DNA of 64,000 nucleotides from Diphasiastrum complanatum (GCA_029204225.1 CM055098.1:12645315-12709314); one strand, 5' to 3'; positions 46,455 through 58,180 are shown, numbered from the stretch's first letter. Program-made: numbers and translations. Notes: a model not told the origin generated them from the sequence alone.

Positions 46455-48213
46455 CTACATGGTAGCATAGGAAGGAGTATCCAATTCTGATTCTACGTGG
46501 CTGTCGGTTGTAGTAATAATAGGAGTAGTCTTGCTGTTCAGGACTGAGCATACTTTGCGAATATTGCCTTGGTTGCCAGTCAGAACTTCGATCATGCTCA
46601 TTTTGATGAACGAGATGGTAAAGTGGTGGTGGAACTCATGATCTTCAGCCGCGAATTCCTCCACTGTTGCACGTGTGCGACTGTCTTCCAGTAGCGTAGC
46701 ATCTGAGTTGAATACAACCTCCCCATTCACTATGTTACTGTAGTACTTGTTGTCGAATTTGTTGGGAGTTACAATGTCCATGTTGACAGCAACATTGATT
46801 GATGAATTTGGGCACGTCTGGATTAGTGATTCAGCAAATGTAGGGTTGAGCCTGGGATCAACGGTGGGACGGAGTCGTTTGCTGAACGTACCGCAGTGCG
46901 CTAGTCCTACTGTATGTGCTCCTGCACAGTAAATGTTTATACACAGTACATATACGTCATTATATTCTGGTAAAATTAGAAATTCTTGTGCCTTACCTGA
47001 CTGTTAAATGAAAACTCAAATAGATGCGATCCAACTTAGCACTTCTTGCTCTACTTTTCTCTCGATCGATTCTACATGCAGCTGTCTATTTTCTCGTCAC
47101 TCTTAACTTCGCATTATGTTAGTAGTGTTAAAGGTTTGCTACAATCAAAAGGATTAAATGCAAAGCTGCATTTCTATCAGCTGCGACGTGACAAGAGACA
47201 TAGTAATAGAGTCGAATCTTTTGAACGGCAATCGATCACAGTCTATTACATCGTGAATGATGCAATGATATGAAGAGAATACCTGAAAGTGCAACCAAGT
47301 CTATGGCGTTAAGACCTTTAGAGCCGAACGACAAAAGAAGCTGTGATGTGTTGAATGTTGGCCCTGGCAAGTTTGCAAGTACCGTTGTACTGTTGGCAAA
47401 GTTTAAGCTGTCACGCCTTCCTGTCGGAATATGGAAATGACTTCCTTTGGCCTAAATGTTCACACACAATTATTCCCTCATGAGTCACCACTTACTTGTA
47501 TCTAGCCTCTTTGCCTTAAGCTAAATAAAATTAAGGTTATTAAGGTTGACATTGATTGAATCTTATAGTGAATGAGTGCATACCCGTCTAATAGCCTCAC
47601 GTGCAGCTAATGCCAAAACATCTGCACATGACACCTTATTAGGACAGACTGATTCCAATTTAGTTTTGATCTGCTCAATGATCGCAAGTGCCGAAGCTCT
47701 AAGTGTTCGATTTGGAATTGCAGGCTGCTCTCCCTGTGTGTCGTTAATAAGAACCGACCCGTCACAACCCTGCCAAAACAAAACAGCAGAATAACATTGG
47801 GTTAAACGCAAATCGTCATATTACTAAGTTCACATTGATTTAGAGACCACAATGCTTTTGAATAATATTAATAGAAGATTATTCTATAGTTGCATTTGGG
47901 CTCTGAAGATACCGAGTCAGGTTGATGCCCCGTCGCATGTTCTATGAACCATGCCTACCTGGACAAAGCAATCGTGAAAGAAAAGACGGATCACTCCAGC
48001 TGCCTGCGAGACATTTGGTGTCAAGAAAGCCTTCATCATCTGTTTTACGATTCTCTCGGCTTTTGGACATGACCTTTCGTAGAACCCATATGACAGGCCT
48101 GTTACCGGTGGTGGGAGATCAATACGATCTGCAATCGGACTTACAAGAAGCAACATCAGGGATGGTGCCAGCACAACCATCAGCCATAGCGGGACACAAG
48201 TGCGTATCTGCAT
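46455..48213 (-). CDS. Class III (secretory) peroxidase, copy 2
   Basis: Exons 48213-47959, 47769-47584, 47451-47283 and 46921-46455 join in frame to 358 residues with GT-AG introns of 189, 132 and 361 bp, matching copy 1 exon for exon (255, 186, 169, 467 nt). It keeps the signal peptide, 'RLFFHDCFVQ', 'GCDGSVL', 'CADVLALAAREAIRR', 'DLVALSGAHTVGLAHC' and all eight structural cysteines. Differences from copy 1 are scattered substitutions (for example Asp to Ser after 'GRRD', Thr to Ile in 'LNAIDL') and one codon fewer near the C-terminus. Both copies appear functional. An in-frame ATG ten codons upstream also exists; the 48213 ATG was chosen because it matches copy 1 and starts the signal peptide directly. 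Confidence 0.93.
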
Positions 48214-48325
48214 AGTTAAAGTAAAAACTAAGATCTCAATCAAAGCACAGCTAGCTCTCGCACCCTTTCCTGTGTCTTACAAAATCAGCCGGCAAGAACA
48301 CTAATTATCTTCCGATAGGTATCGG

Positions 48326-48333
48326 CATTTATA
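48326..48333 (-). promoter_or_regulatory. TATA box of peroxidase copy 2
   Basis: TATAAATG on the minus strand, about 113-120 bp before the ATG, aligned with the box of copy 1. Confidence 0.6.
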
Positions 48334-49309
48334 CACTGGATTTGTTCAGAATAGCCAATACATAACGAATCGATGAAACTGTTGTAGATGTCTATTGAAT
48401 GTCACATTCAGATTATAAAATTGCGGATAATGAGCGGATATTCAGCTTGTGTATGCCTCTCGAAACAAAATCGGTGAATTATAAAAGAAGACTCCAGTAG
48501 CATTCAATGCGACAATACAGCACATTACAGCAGTAATCTTACAATCACGAGAAACGTTACTCTAATAAAAGTTGCCTAGTACCCAGCTTCGCCAGGTTCC
48601 TTGAATGTTCCTCAGATATTACCAATTACCGTAAGTTGCTAATTTCTAAAACGTTAGCAAAAGCAAGTCATGAATATCAATGGAGCGTAAACTCTAGCAT
48701 CCAGCTAGATAGTAGCAATATGCAAAGCATATGGTGGTCTTTTTCTTTGAGTCATACAAATGGCGTGAATGTGATAAAAGTCTTATGATCGTGCGCCTTT
48801 CCAACGATCATGCTCAACACAGTTCCACGGCCCACTCTCCATTCCAGATAAGGGAAGAATCAGTCGTGCCATAGTTAACCTGAAACCCCACGCGCGTTTC
48901 CAGAGAGTAGACTCAGCCAAGAGAGAAAGAGAGAGAGACGAACACACAAGCAGGCATCTTTGTGGTTGTGCATGAGAAGTCGATATTGAAAAGAAACAAA
49001 AAAAAAGAGTTGAAAGATATCATCTCGTGCGAGATTAATGTGGAGTAATGTGGAGCTCATCGGGCTTATCTTCATGTTGTAACGTGTTAGGGTGTCAAAT
49101 CTATGCGAATGGAGCATGTTTGTCATTTTGCTGGGATATGTTTTGAATATTCAATAGACACAAGAGAGTGCAATAATGGTAAAATGCATTTTAGTGAGTG
49201 ATACTATGATCCACAAACACTAAACTATAGCTTATAAACACCTGAAACATATGTGCTCAAATTCCACTTTTAGCTTTGTCTCAATAAACAACAATTATAT
49301 TTAAGATGG

Positions 49310-49513
49310 CATGTTGAGTTTCGTCTAAAAATATATATGTTTTCTTTTTTGCTTTGCCTTGCAAAGGGGATACTATGTGTTGAGGTTAGTCAATGGAATT
49401 TCCAAGAGGGCATGTTGAGTTTCATCTAAAAATATATATGTTTTCTTTTTTGCCTTGCCTTGCAAAGGGGATACTCTATGTTGAGGTTAGTCAATGGAAT
49501 TTCCAAGAGGTTG
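49310..49513. repeat. Two-copy tandem repeat, about 101 bp
   Basis: Two nearly identical units ('catgttgagtttcrtctaaa' ... 'aatggaatttccaagagg'), second starting at 49411. They lie at the outer edge of duplication copy 2 and are absent from copy 1. Confidence 0.9.
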
Positions 49514-49749
49514 GTCAATTGAATTTACAAAAAAAGTCAACGATAAAAAGTGGAGGCCCGCTCAACTCTTTAGGCTTGGACCTTAGTTAAGGGCCCAACT
49601 ACCCCACATGTAAGTGATCGTACATGCATGGAAAATAGCAAATTACAATTGTTGAATGGAAAAGTGCCATTGAGGAATGTTTGCATGAAACAGATTTCAT
49701 GGCTTGCATATAAAAATGCCATTTAGTTTACATGTCAATCAAATATGTT

Positions 49750-49925
49750 CATTCAAGAGTTTTTGAATTCCTAATCCGCTTAGAAAGTCATTCATAGCAT
49801 TCAAAATAAACTCTGCCCCTCCATCTATGCGTAGGACTTTGATCTTCCTTCCTGTCTAATTTTCAAATAGACATTTGAATTGTTGAAAACAAATACATGA
49901 TTCTGATTTGTTCTTGCTAGATTGT
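49750..49925 (-). pseudogene. Copia integrase core fragment
   Basis: The minus strand reads 'FKCLFEN', a TAG, then 'TGRKIKVLRIDGGAEFILNA' and 'MNDFLSGLGIQ'. This is the integrase region around the second catalytic Asp. One stop and no flanking pol sequence mark it as a relic. Confidence 0.8.
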
Positions 49926-50439
49926 TAGATGGTTTAACTTAGCAGGATATTGTGGTAGGTGTCCTAGACAACCATGAAGAGTGTGAATAATTAGGCATCT
50001 ATGACAACCATGCATTCTTCAGCATATATTATGCATTATTCTAGAAGTAGAGTATCAAATAAAGAAAGAGAGAAAAAAAAAAAAACAAGAGCATTCGAAC
50101 ATGAACAATGCACATAGATAATAGAGAATATGTGAATTGTAGTTGTTGTTATACAATGATCAGATCACAAATGGAATCATGTGATTGATAAGTTCGCAGT
50201 AGTTGTGTGCTAAGCATTGTAATCCTACTATGCTACTTCAGTTGATCAAAGCAATTGACAAGTGTGGATGTTGCAAAAGCCCTTCAAGTGCATAGAGATC
50301 AACAAACAGTTGAAAGACAAAAGCTGGCCAAACATTAAAAGAAATGTCTAGAATGTCCTTAGAAGATTTTATTCAAGTTCATCTCATCCGAGCACTTGTA
50401 TTTAATGGCACTTTGGAGCCTAAGGTATTTTTTAATCAT

Positions 50440-50700
50440 TCCGATGTTTGAAACAATCCAAATTTGACAATCGCCATTGTAGATAAGATAATCAACAAAT
50501 TTGGTGAAAATCTTTCGGAAAGACTTTATTTGCAACTTGACAACACTACTAGGGAAAATAAAAATCAAACTATCCTAGCATACTTGTCTATGCTAGTAGA
50601 GAATTTTTTTTTTCAAAAAGATAAAAATAATATTTTTGTTCGTGGGCCACACCCACAATCAAATTGATCAGATGTTCAGCTAGTTTTTCAGGAGATTGAG
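50440..50700 (+). pseudogene. DUF7869-type transposon-related domain, fragment
   Basis: The reading 'ERLYLQLDNTTRENKNQTIL' and 'AYLSMLVENFFF' is followed, after a frameshift near 50645, by 'GHTHNQIDQMFS'. The pairing of 'LQLDN..RENKN', 'YL.MLVE' and 'GHTH..ID..FS' is characteristic, as far as I recall, of a large plant/oomycete family annotated DUF7869, likely transposase-derived. It is broken by a TAG directly after 'MFS'. Confidence 0.6.
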
Positions 50701-50989
50701 ATGCAAGAAGGCACTTTCTTTACTAGTGCTTCAAAGCATTGTCAAAGAATTGTGCATGCCAAAGACAATTGTGTCGTTAATCAAACACACATGGTTTTTG
50801 TGATTACATTAAGGCATCCAATGAGGAGCATTGTGTTGATATTGTTAATGATATTAGCTTTCAGTTTAAAATCAAATGTAACGAAATAAACATTACATTG
50901 TTATGGGACAAACAATTTTTCAAATTCATGGCATGGGGTTCGCAACAAAAGCACAGATGGGGAATATGGGTAGGGAAATTGGGAATGAC

Positions 50990-51190
50990 GACCTGATGAC
51001 TCATGATGATTGGACCTCTAGATCCCCACCTCTCTCCCTGATTGGACCCACTAGCTAGGACCTCACAATATGATTGGCCAAGTGATTTGTATCTCTAAAC
51101 CTGATTGGGCCAACCATTTTGCACCTCTTAATGTAATTGGCTTTAAGATCTACACCTCTTAATTTGATTGGGCCATATTTCTCATTGAGA
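50990..51190. repeat. Diverged TGATTGG-unit repeats
   Basis: 'tgattggacc/gccaa' recurs about seven times at 25-40 bp spacing, alternating with 'cacctctt/aatt' phrases. No coding signal. Confidence 0.55.
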
Positions 51191-51459
51191 TGTGGATATG
51201 GTTGCATACTAGCACAAACCCAATCCTTACAAGTTGTGACACATGTCACCATCTCACTAGAACTCGACTTGGAGGCCTCTTGACTTTTCAAACTCAACCT
51301 GAAAATATGTACAAGACATTAATGGACATTTGTACAAGAGGTTGACAAATCAATCAAGCTAAAAAAAATTCACAAAGAGAACATCATGAGCTTGATCCAT
51401 CGGCCTCATTAAATTTTTTGGAATAAAGTATTCAAGCAACTTATTAGTTTTTTGATGAA

Positions 51460-51960
51460 TTTGATCAACATTGGTGGATAGACTCTTTTTTGAGAAACAA
51501 AAAATCAGTTTGCTCAACCTCGAAGATGCATCATCAATTGAAGAATTTCATTGGCCTTATAGGTTAGGAGATTCAACTACAATTTCTGAACCTTTAAATC
51601 TTCCATGGGATAATAATTTTCTGCAACTTGTGCAAGGCGAAGGACACGAAATTTATAGTGGGCTCAAAAAAGAATAGGCAAACTATAAAAACTGCAAAAA
51701 TGAAGTGGTGCAGATGGAAGTCTTGTTGCACTTCTAGCTTCAAGAAATAGCGAAGGACATTCATTTTGGATTGCCAAAGTGCTTGGGCTCATTCAAAATA
51801 GTAACAAGACAAAAGTACTACGTGTCCATTGGTTGTGCATCACTTCACAAAAAACTTGCAAGTAGATTCGAAGGGCAAGAAAAAGCGATTGCCAAAAAAT
51901 CACCCAAAGGTTGATGATTTGAATTTACAAGATAAAGATGTTTTGGATGTCATGTACTTT
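51460..51960 (+). pseudogene. Possible 3' continuation of the DUF7869-type gene
   Basis: Blocks in shifting frames include 'EGHSFWIAKVLGLIQNSNKT' and 'KVLRVHWLCITSQKT' (about 51736-51850) and 'RLPKNHPKVDDLNLQDKDVL' near the end. A 'FWI.KVL...VHW' block resembles the C-terminal part that follows DUF7869 in relatives, so this may belong to the relic at 50440. Several stops are present. Confidence 0.4.
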
Positions 51961-52301
51961 TAGTACATCCATGCTTATACATGCAAGATAATATCCAATG
52001 TAAGCTTTGTAGGCCCAATTAGCATTAAGAACAAGGCGGTTCCCTCTTTAGGCCCTCCAAAGTAATTAATAAGGATAATAGGCCAACAAGGGCCCAATGT
52101 GTTTTAAATAATACTTAACAGGGGCTAACTACCCCTCAAGATAGTTAAGTTAGGTTAAGTGAGAGCATTGTCTATAACTAGGCAAGAGACATTATTTTGT
52201 GAATCTTTTGGCTCATTTGCAAGTGAGAGCTTCTAGCTTCCTTGTGAATGTGAGCCATAGAGATCTCCATTGCTAGGTGTCATGTGCCGTATCCACATGA
52301 A

Positions 52302-52634
52302 TCAATGCTCATATTTATATCTTGTACTATTCTTTCCATCACTATCAACGTCGAGATTCTGCAATTGAATCTCTGGATCATAATTGTCTAGTTGCTCAAT
52401 CCTAGAGTCGGATTTATCAGCAGCTTTTCCTTTGTGGTCGATGAATAGGTCTTCCACAAAAATGACATCTCTACTGGTGAATGCCTTCTCGGTATCCAAA
52501 TTGTAGAGCTTGTATGCCTTGTGGTCTGGGAAATAGCCGATGAAAATCATTTTTCTGCTCTTATCGTCCAGCTTTCTTCTTAGATATTGAGGAATATGAG
52601 CGAAAGTGATGCATCCAAACACTCGAATCTCCAT
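52302..52634 (-). pseudogene. Copia integrase C-terminal fragment
   Basis: The minus strand reads 'VFGCITFAHIPQYLRRKLDD', 'KMIFIGYFPDHKAYKLYNLD' and 'FTSRDVIFVED', the typical end of Copia integrase before RT. It is open over 110 codons but lacks everything else. It lies just upstream of a plus-strand PBS, so it was probably inserted into, or joined to, the LTR of element E. Confidence 0.85.
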
Positions 52635-52744
52635 GTTTCTAGCTTTCTATTGATATGTTATCATGATTGTCTTGTTCTCTTCTTGCTTCTAGCTTAACTT
52701 CATTGTTATTGCTATTAGTTTGTGATTTGGAACATGACATTTCT

Positions 52745-52756
52745 TGGTATCAGAGC
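52745..52756 (+). other. Primer-binding site of Copia element E
   Basis: TGGTATCAGAGC following AT-rich LTR-like sequence. The LTR's own start could not be placed because of the minus-strand Copia piece at 52302-52634. Confidence 0.75.
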
Positions 52757-53458
52757 ATAGATTCTATGTGAATTTCATTAGATTTGATAAGTTTATTTTA
52801 TTTGTAGCTTTCTTTTTGCTAATTTTTAAATTTGAAATTTTCAGGTCTATTTAGACCAATTTTCGACACTGAATTTCATTTTTATTTCTAATTTGATTCC
52901 ATAAGTTTGTAGAGTTTGTCTTAGTTTCATTTGCACCAATTTGCAAGGATTTGGATAAGAGATGCAAAAGTTATTGCACTTTTCCCAAAAGCTATCAAAA
53001 TAGGTGACTAGAATTTTCATTTCACTTTGTTTGCATTTTTCAGATTTAATTTGAGCTTTAATATCAAGTTTCTATCCATAGAATTTTAGAGCATTGTCTT
53101 AGCTTTGATCTAATCAATATGACAGGTCATTTGGATTAGTATCCAAAATGTTATGACAAATCTTGATTTCTAGCTCTAGATTTGCCAGTTTTCTTTCTTC
53201 AAAATTTTTAGACCCGTTATGTTGTTAATTTGACCTAGCAAATCACCTTAAATCATTGATCTAATCATCAACCTGATAGAGCTTGTTGTTTGCTTTTCAA
53301 AGCTACTGAGTTTGTATGATTTGGATCAATAATGAGCAAGTTATGATCAAATTAGTGGAGATGGATCTGACTAGCCAGAATTTTGGAAAAAACTGGAACA
53401 TTGACAAACAACGTCTAGAGCAAATTGTAGAGTGGGTTTTCCAAATTTGTTTCTCAAT

Positions 53459-53526
53459 GTTCCAAAAGAGGGCATGGAATCACCCATCTATTGGTAGATG
53501 GGTGATTCCATGCCCTCTTTTGGAAC
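53459..53526. repeat. Perfect 32-bp inverted repeat (hairpin)
   Basis: Arms 53459-53490 and 53495-53526 are exact reverse complements with a four-base loop TTGG. The arms are GC-richer than the surroundings. No poly-T terminator follows. It lies in the leader region of element E. Confidence 0.97.
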
Positions 53527-53829
53527 CCTACAAACAAACTGCTTGATTATTTTTTCATAATCCTATAGTTAATGTACATCCATTCATTTATCCAGCTCTA
53601 CAGTTTCTATTTGTGCTTCTACACAGTCAACAGAAATACACGGGAATCACTCAACAGATGACTTCAACAACAACAAACTATGAAAGTGCCAAAGGCTATA
53701 TCTGTCTATTATGAAGCTAACAACCTATCCGAGTTGGTTAGCAAGTAAATTTTTACGAAGTCCTAATTAGATGAATGACAACGCATTGTAACTAAGCTCC
53801 AATTGTGACCTACGACCTAATTAGTTGTC

Positions 53830-54935
53830 CTAATTGGATAAGCCTAAGCGGCTAAATGGAAATCAAAGGTTAGTAAGGCTTTCGTGCTCATCGTTCTCAA
53901 TATATCAGACACTCAGATTGGCCATATATCATAAGCTCGAACTTCAAAAGAATTATGGGACATCCTAAGTGCACTATATGATGTGAGGGACATGACTTCT
54001 AAGTTGCATCTCAGAAGAAAATTGTTCTCACTCAAGATGTCAAATGGTGAAGAATCATGTTAAACAGTTCAAGAATCTCTTGTAGTAGATGGTAGTTGTC
54101 AGATCAACTATCGACGATCGAGATGCAATTATGCCATTGCTATTGAGTTTGTCTTCTACATATAAAAATTGGGTGATGATCCTCATGACACACTTAGATT
54201 TAACTCTCACCAGAGTCATCACTATGTTGCTGCAGGAAGACAATCGAAGAAGTCAAGACACCTCTTTGAATTTATCATCTCATGCTCTCTATGTCAACAA
54301 AAGCTCAAAATGGCAGAAGAAGAAAAGTTATAAACAACTCGCATTAAATTAGAAGTTGACACAAAGTCAAGAACAATTATCGAATCCATAGTAAAAAAGA
54401 AGATGTTCTATAAGTATTGTAAATGCACTAATCATGAGATCCAGGATTGTAGGATATTGAAAGCAAAGAATGCCAACAAGCAGCCAGAAAAAGACAAATG
54501 TAGTTGTAGTATCATCTCAATCTCCCATACTGGACATGGAGCGTTTATGATTAGAGACCAAAAGACGCAAGTCGATAATTCTTGAATTTTAAATTCTGGA
54601 GCTACTCAACATATGACCTTTCATCGTGAGCATTTTCACTCCTATAAACCCTACTAAACAAAGAAATTTGTTCATTTTGGCGACGATAGTACACATACTA
54701 TCGAAGGTGAAGACACTATAAGATTGATGTTCCAGCATGATCAATTCAAACTACTATTGAAAGTTTTACATGTACCTAAACTCTCTACAAATTTGTTGTT
54801 AGTAAGTAGAATTACAGATTTAGATCATAGGATAGAGTTTGAGTCTGATCAATGTCGAATTATCGATAGCACTCGACAATACTATATGGCCGAGAATCAA
54901 GCCATGTGTAACCCAAAATTGACATTTTTCTAGAT
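53830..54935 (+). pseudogene. Copia element E gag and protease region (degenerate)
   Basis: The gag blocks include 'ELWDILSALYDVRDMTSKLH', 'LRRKLFSLKMSNGEE', 'TIDDRDAIMPLLLSLSSTYK' and 'DLTLTRVITMLLQEDNRRSQ', in changing frames. A knuckle-like 'CKCTNHEIQDC' follows, then a protease block 'ILNSGATQHMT' (DSG reads NSG), and 'LHVPKLSTNLLLVSRITD'. Element E stops at about 54935. The lineage is the common angiosperm-type UBN2 gag and differs from elements B-D. Confidence 0.85.
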
Positions 54936-54944
54936 TCAAGGAGA

Positions 54945-55095
54945 TCTAAAAATTGCGGCATTTTTGTAGCACCTTCTCCAAATTGAATAAGTATTCTGAG
55001 TTTGGTCCATGCACACATAGATCGTCCAAGAAAATTTCCAGAAATTTTTGCAAATACTCTTTGAATGTTGCCTGCATGACACGCTGGAAAGTGGT
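54945..55095 (-). pseudogene. Ty3/Gypsy reverse transcriptase fragment
   Basis: The minus strand reads 'TFQRVMQATFKEYLQKFLEI', 'FLDDLCVHG' and 'FNLEKVLQKCRNF', the Gypsy RT motif around the catalytic Asp pair (usually F.DD). It is only about 50 codons long, between element E and a piece of the element A leader. Confidence 0.85.
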
Positions 55096-55342
55096 ACAGC
55101 ATCGTCATTGAAGAGAGCTTCAGGAGAATTGTCTTCTGAGAGTTCGGGGGTTATGGCGGGTTGAAGACGGAAGGAGAAACACTGGTGCAGAGAGTTTAGC
55201 ACACGGAAGCTTGCTGAGCTTGAGACTGTGTGAGAATTCAGAGACAAGGGTTGTGGGCTGAATCAGAACCTCAGCAAACGGAATTTTGAAATTCCGAAGC
55301 AAGCTATTTGGTATTTGCAGTCAGTGTGCATTCAATCGGACA
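55095..55342 (+). mobile_element. Element A leader fragment
   Basis: Closely matches 15047-15295 over its whole length in the same orientation ('gagagcttc.ggagaa.tgtcttctgagag' to 'cagtcagtgtgcattcaatcg'). No LTR or PBS is attached. Confidence 0.85.
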
Positions 55343-55830
55343 TATTTCACATATTTCAGATGGTTGAGCCTTTTTAAGTGAATACAACCAAGTTCAATGG
55401 ACCGAGGACTAAAATGTTCTTACTACAAGCATTGTCTGTGCATAAGAGCTTTATTTTATTAAAAGTGTAAATTGTGTTGAAGGAACTATTGTTGCCCACA
55501 AAAGCAGAGTCGTGAGGTAAAATTGTTCTCGTGAAAGTTGCAAATTTTAATTTTAATCCGATTTCATCCTTCATTCATTTTACATAAATTATTGCATGCT
55601 TGGAAACTAATGATTGTTGAGTGTGTCCTCACTGCGTTTTTCTCTAACAAACTAACAAAAACTTGTCATATGCATGGGAATACATGCTCATTTCAAATTT
55701 TATTTTTGTTAGAAAAATTGAAAATAGCTGACATTCACAAAAATTACATGTCATCATCATATATTGAGAGAGTGTATGTAGCTCACTACCTACCTAACTT
55801 GTGTCACACTACCCACCGAACTACCTACTT

Positions 55831-56236
55831 ACGTATTATGGAAGGAGCCGCGGGCATAGGCCATTCTGCCCGATAAGGATTTCTAGAATTTTTTGGACGA
55901 GGCCCGGAGGGGCTGAGCCTAAATTATTTTGGAAAGCCGAACCGGGTAGAATGGCCTGTGTCCCCAACCTTCTTCCATTGGGTAATGGATAATTTGAAAA
56001 TTTTTACATGCTCATTATGAAACATAATGAGCAATTTGACTTTTTTTTCCCACGACGTTGCCACGTGGCAGGCACAGGCCTGATGCCTGACGCGCTGGTT
56101 GGAATGGGCAAATTTTTTTTTTGAAAAAAAACAGTAACATATTCTGTTTTTTAAGGAGCCCAAAAAATGGACAGAATATGCACTAAGTTTCCATTACGTA
56201 TCATGGAAGGAGCCAGGCACAGGCCATTCTGCCTGG
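55831..56236. mobile_element. MITE-like inverted repeat plus a third direct arm
   Basis: The left arm (55831-55871) and the reverse complement of 55943-55985 share 'AGGCCATTCTRCCCG' and a weaker outer part over about 42 bp. A third arm, direct to the first, lies at 56193-56236. Between them 'ggcaggcacaggcctgatgcctg' echoes the core. There is no coding capacity. Confidence 0.6.
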
Positions 56237-56249
56237 TAAAGATTTTCAA

Positions 56250-58050
56250 AAACAAGGGATAGTGGCAAGCCACAAGGGCCCTGCCTTAGTAAGAACTACT
56301 TTACAGGCCGTTGTCAACTTGTTTTGCTTTATTTGATTTTTAGGAACAGGTCTTCGCCATGGTGCATGTAAATAATGTAATGGTTAATGGTTGATGTAAT
56401 AGTTGGCTTCTGAGTATTGTTTGTTTGAGGTTATGTTGATTCATGAGTATTGTGAAACGACTTTTAACATTATCTAGAGCGAGAATGTCAATGCTGAAGT
56501 CTCCTAGAATGTTGGTTGGTGGTGTATTTGTATTGAAGGATGCTCATCTTGTATATTGTATGATGTATTCTTTTAGTGTTTGCTTGTTATCATAATATAT
56601 GGTTGTCCCTAGAAAATGGTCATTTTGAATTGCATGGAATATTCTTTCAGAAGCTACAAAATAATGGTTTCAAGTTCCTTGCAAGCATAGTACAGTTACG
56701 TACAAGAATATAAGGTTCGTATTTTATATTAATATTGAGTTTAAAGATTGAATAGAAAGTTGAGTGTCTTTGTAAGTGTTCACGATAGAAGTTTGGGGTT
56801 GCCCTTTTGCGTGTGTTCATATGCATTCCATTTTAGTACTTATGTATGTGTCAAGGTTTGAAGCATTCATTTTACAATGATGAGGTGAGGTATATAAGTA
56901 CTGAATATCTTCTACTCTAAATAGGGCCTTTTTTGATATATTCTTTTGGCTTGAAAATTAAATTACCGATTGTTAGGCCCTGTGCAGAATGTATGCTGCA
57001 TGCCCTTACAAGCTGTATTAAAAAATATTCGTGTATAATTGTGCTTAAAACCGTTTGAGATTATTTGGTGATTTAATAGACTATACTAAATGTGCTACAA
57101 ATGCACATCTTTGGTTGAAGTTTATTTTGGTAAGAGAAACAAGCAATAAAAATAAATTTCACTTTCTTAATTGGAGTATTCGACCCAAGTAAAAATTCCA
57201 TAAAATACTATATATAAACTCTAGGATTCAAACATATTTGTCTATCACTATATTGTGAATCAAAATATTTTATTATAGAATTAGATAGAAGTGTTTCATT
57301 CTTGTGGATGCTACATGTGGTTTGATGATGCCAATCCATCAGTGATTGTGTGTTTGATCTACAATCTCCACTACATCCTGATTTCTGCAGTAGTAATTTG
57401 ACAATATTACCATTGTAGCCATGAATTGATAATCCATTATTCATGTTTCACTTTAGAAAATTCATCAATCACAAATGTCAAAACAACTATATAGATGTAT
57501 TCACCATTTTAGAATTCACTATATAAAATTTAATATTCACAATTTCATAATTGAGTATTATCATTTCATAAGCTTTATATTCATGATTCAATGTCATAAT
57601 AATGTTCACAATGGTCAAAAACTCTCAATTGTGTTGTCTTCAACGTGCACCTCAACAGAATTCACCAAAATATGTAACAAACAAGCCATTATAGATAAAC
57701 AAGCTTGAGTCCACGTGACATGAGTAAGAAACAATTGCAAGAAATGTCCATGTGGAGGGTTTTAAGGAGACGGAAGATTTTAAGAATCAGTCTTCAATCA
57801 TGCTTCATCTTTTGTTTTGATGTTTCAACTTTTTAGCTTGTATTGGCATCAAATTATAGTATTCTTCTTGTTTAGCTTATTTCTAATTTGTGATTTATTT
57901 GATGTGGAAACATATTCCAAAAACCTTGACAAATCCATGTCCCTTTTTTAAAGCCAAATGATTTCTCTCTTTTTTCCAACCTAGTTAATTTCTTTTTTTT
58001 TGCATACATATTAAGCAACTAGTGGTTGTTATATACAACATATACAACTT
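56250..58050. other. Intergenic, no gene seen
   Basis: AT-rich sequence. Open frames of up to 78 codons (for example minus strand 57444-57208) have no recognised domain. Repetitive 'attcacaatttcat'-type phrases lie near 57530-57600. Confidence 0.45.
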
Positions 58051-58059
58051 GGCAATACC

Positions 58060-58180
58060 ATTTACGGAGCTAGTCTCCTTAGATGTCACTACACAATGGT
58101 CGAGATTCGAGCCTACGCCTTCTCGGTGGCAGTCAACAACTCTACCCAGTGCACCCCACTGTGATGGACAACTAGTTAAT
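58060..58180 (-). repeat. tRNA-derived SINE-like sequence
   Basis: The minus strand has a box A-like 'TGCACTGGGTAGAG' followed after about 30 bp by a box B-like 'GGCTCGAATCTC'. This is the internal polymerase III promoter layout of tRNA-derived SINEs. It does not fold as a full tRNA. Confidence 0.45.

Larger units (their letters stand above)
45930..49340. repeat. Peroxidase segmental duplication, copy 2
   Basis: Collinear with about 10150-13990 in the same orientation, including flanks on both sides of the gene. A poly-T/poly-G run at about 46149-46192 is private to this copy. Confidence 0.7.

Noticed and set aside
47576-48215. Plus-strand frames of 72 and 97 codons
   Set aside because: Antisense shadows of peroxidase copy 2 exons; the same shadows occur opposite copy 1.
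53459-53526. Rho-independent terminator
   Set aside because: The stem is long and perfect, but the genome is eukaryotic and no T run follows.
57208-57444. 78-codon minus-strand frame with several Cys and His
   Set aside because: Its Cys/His spacing fits no known finger, and the length is unremarkable for AT-rich DNA.
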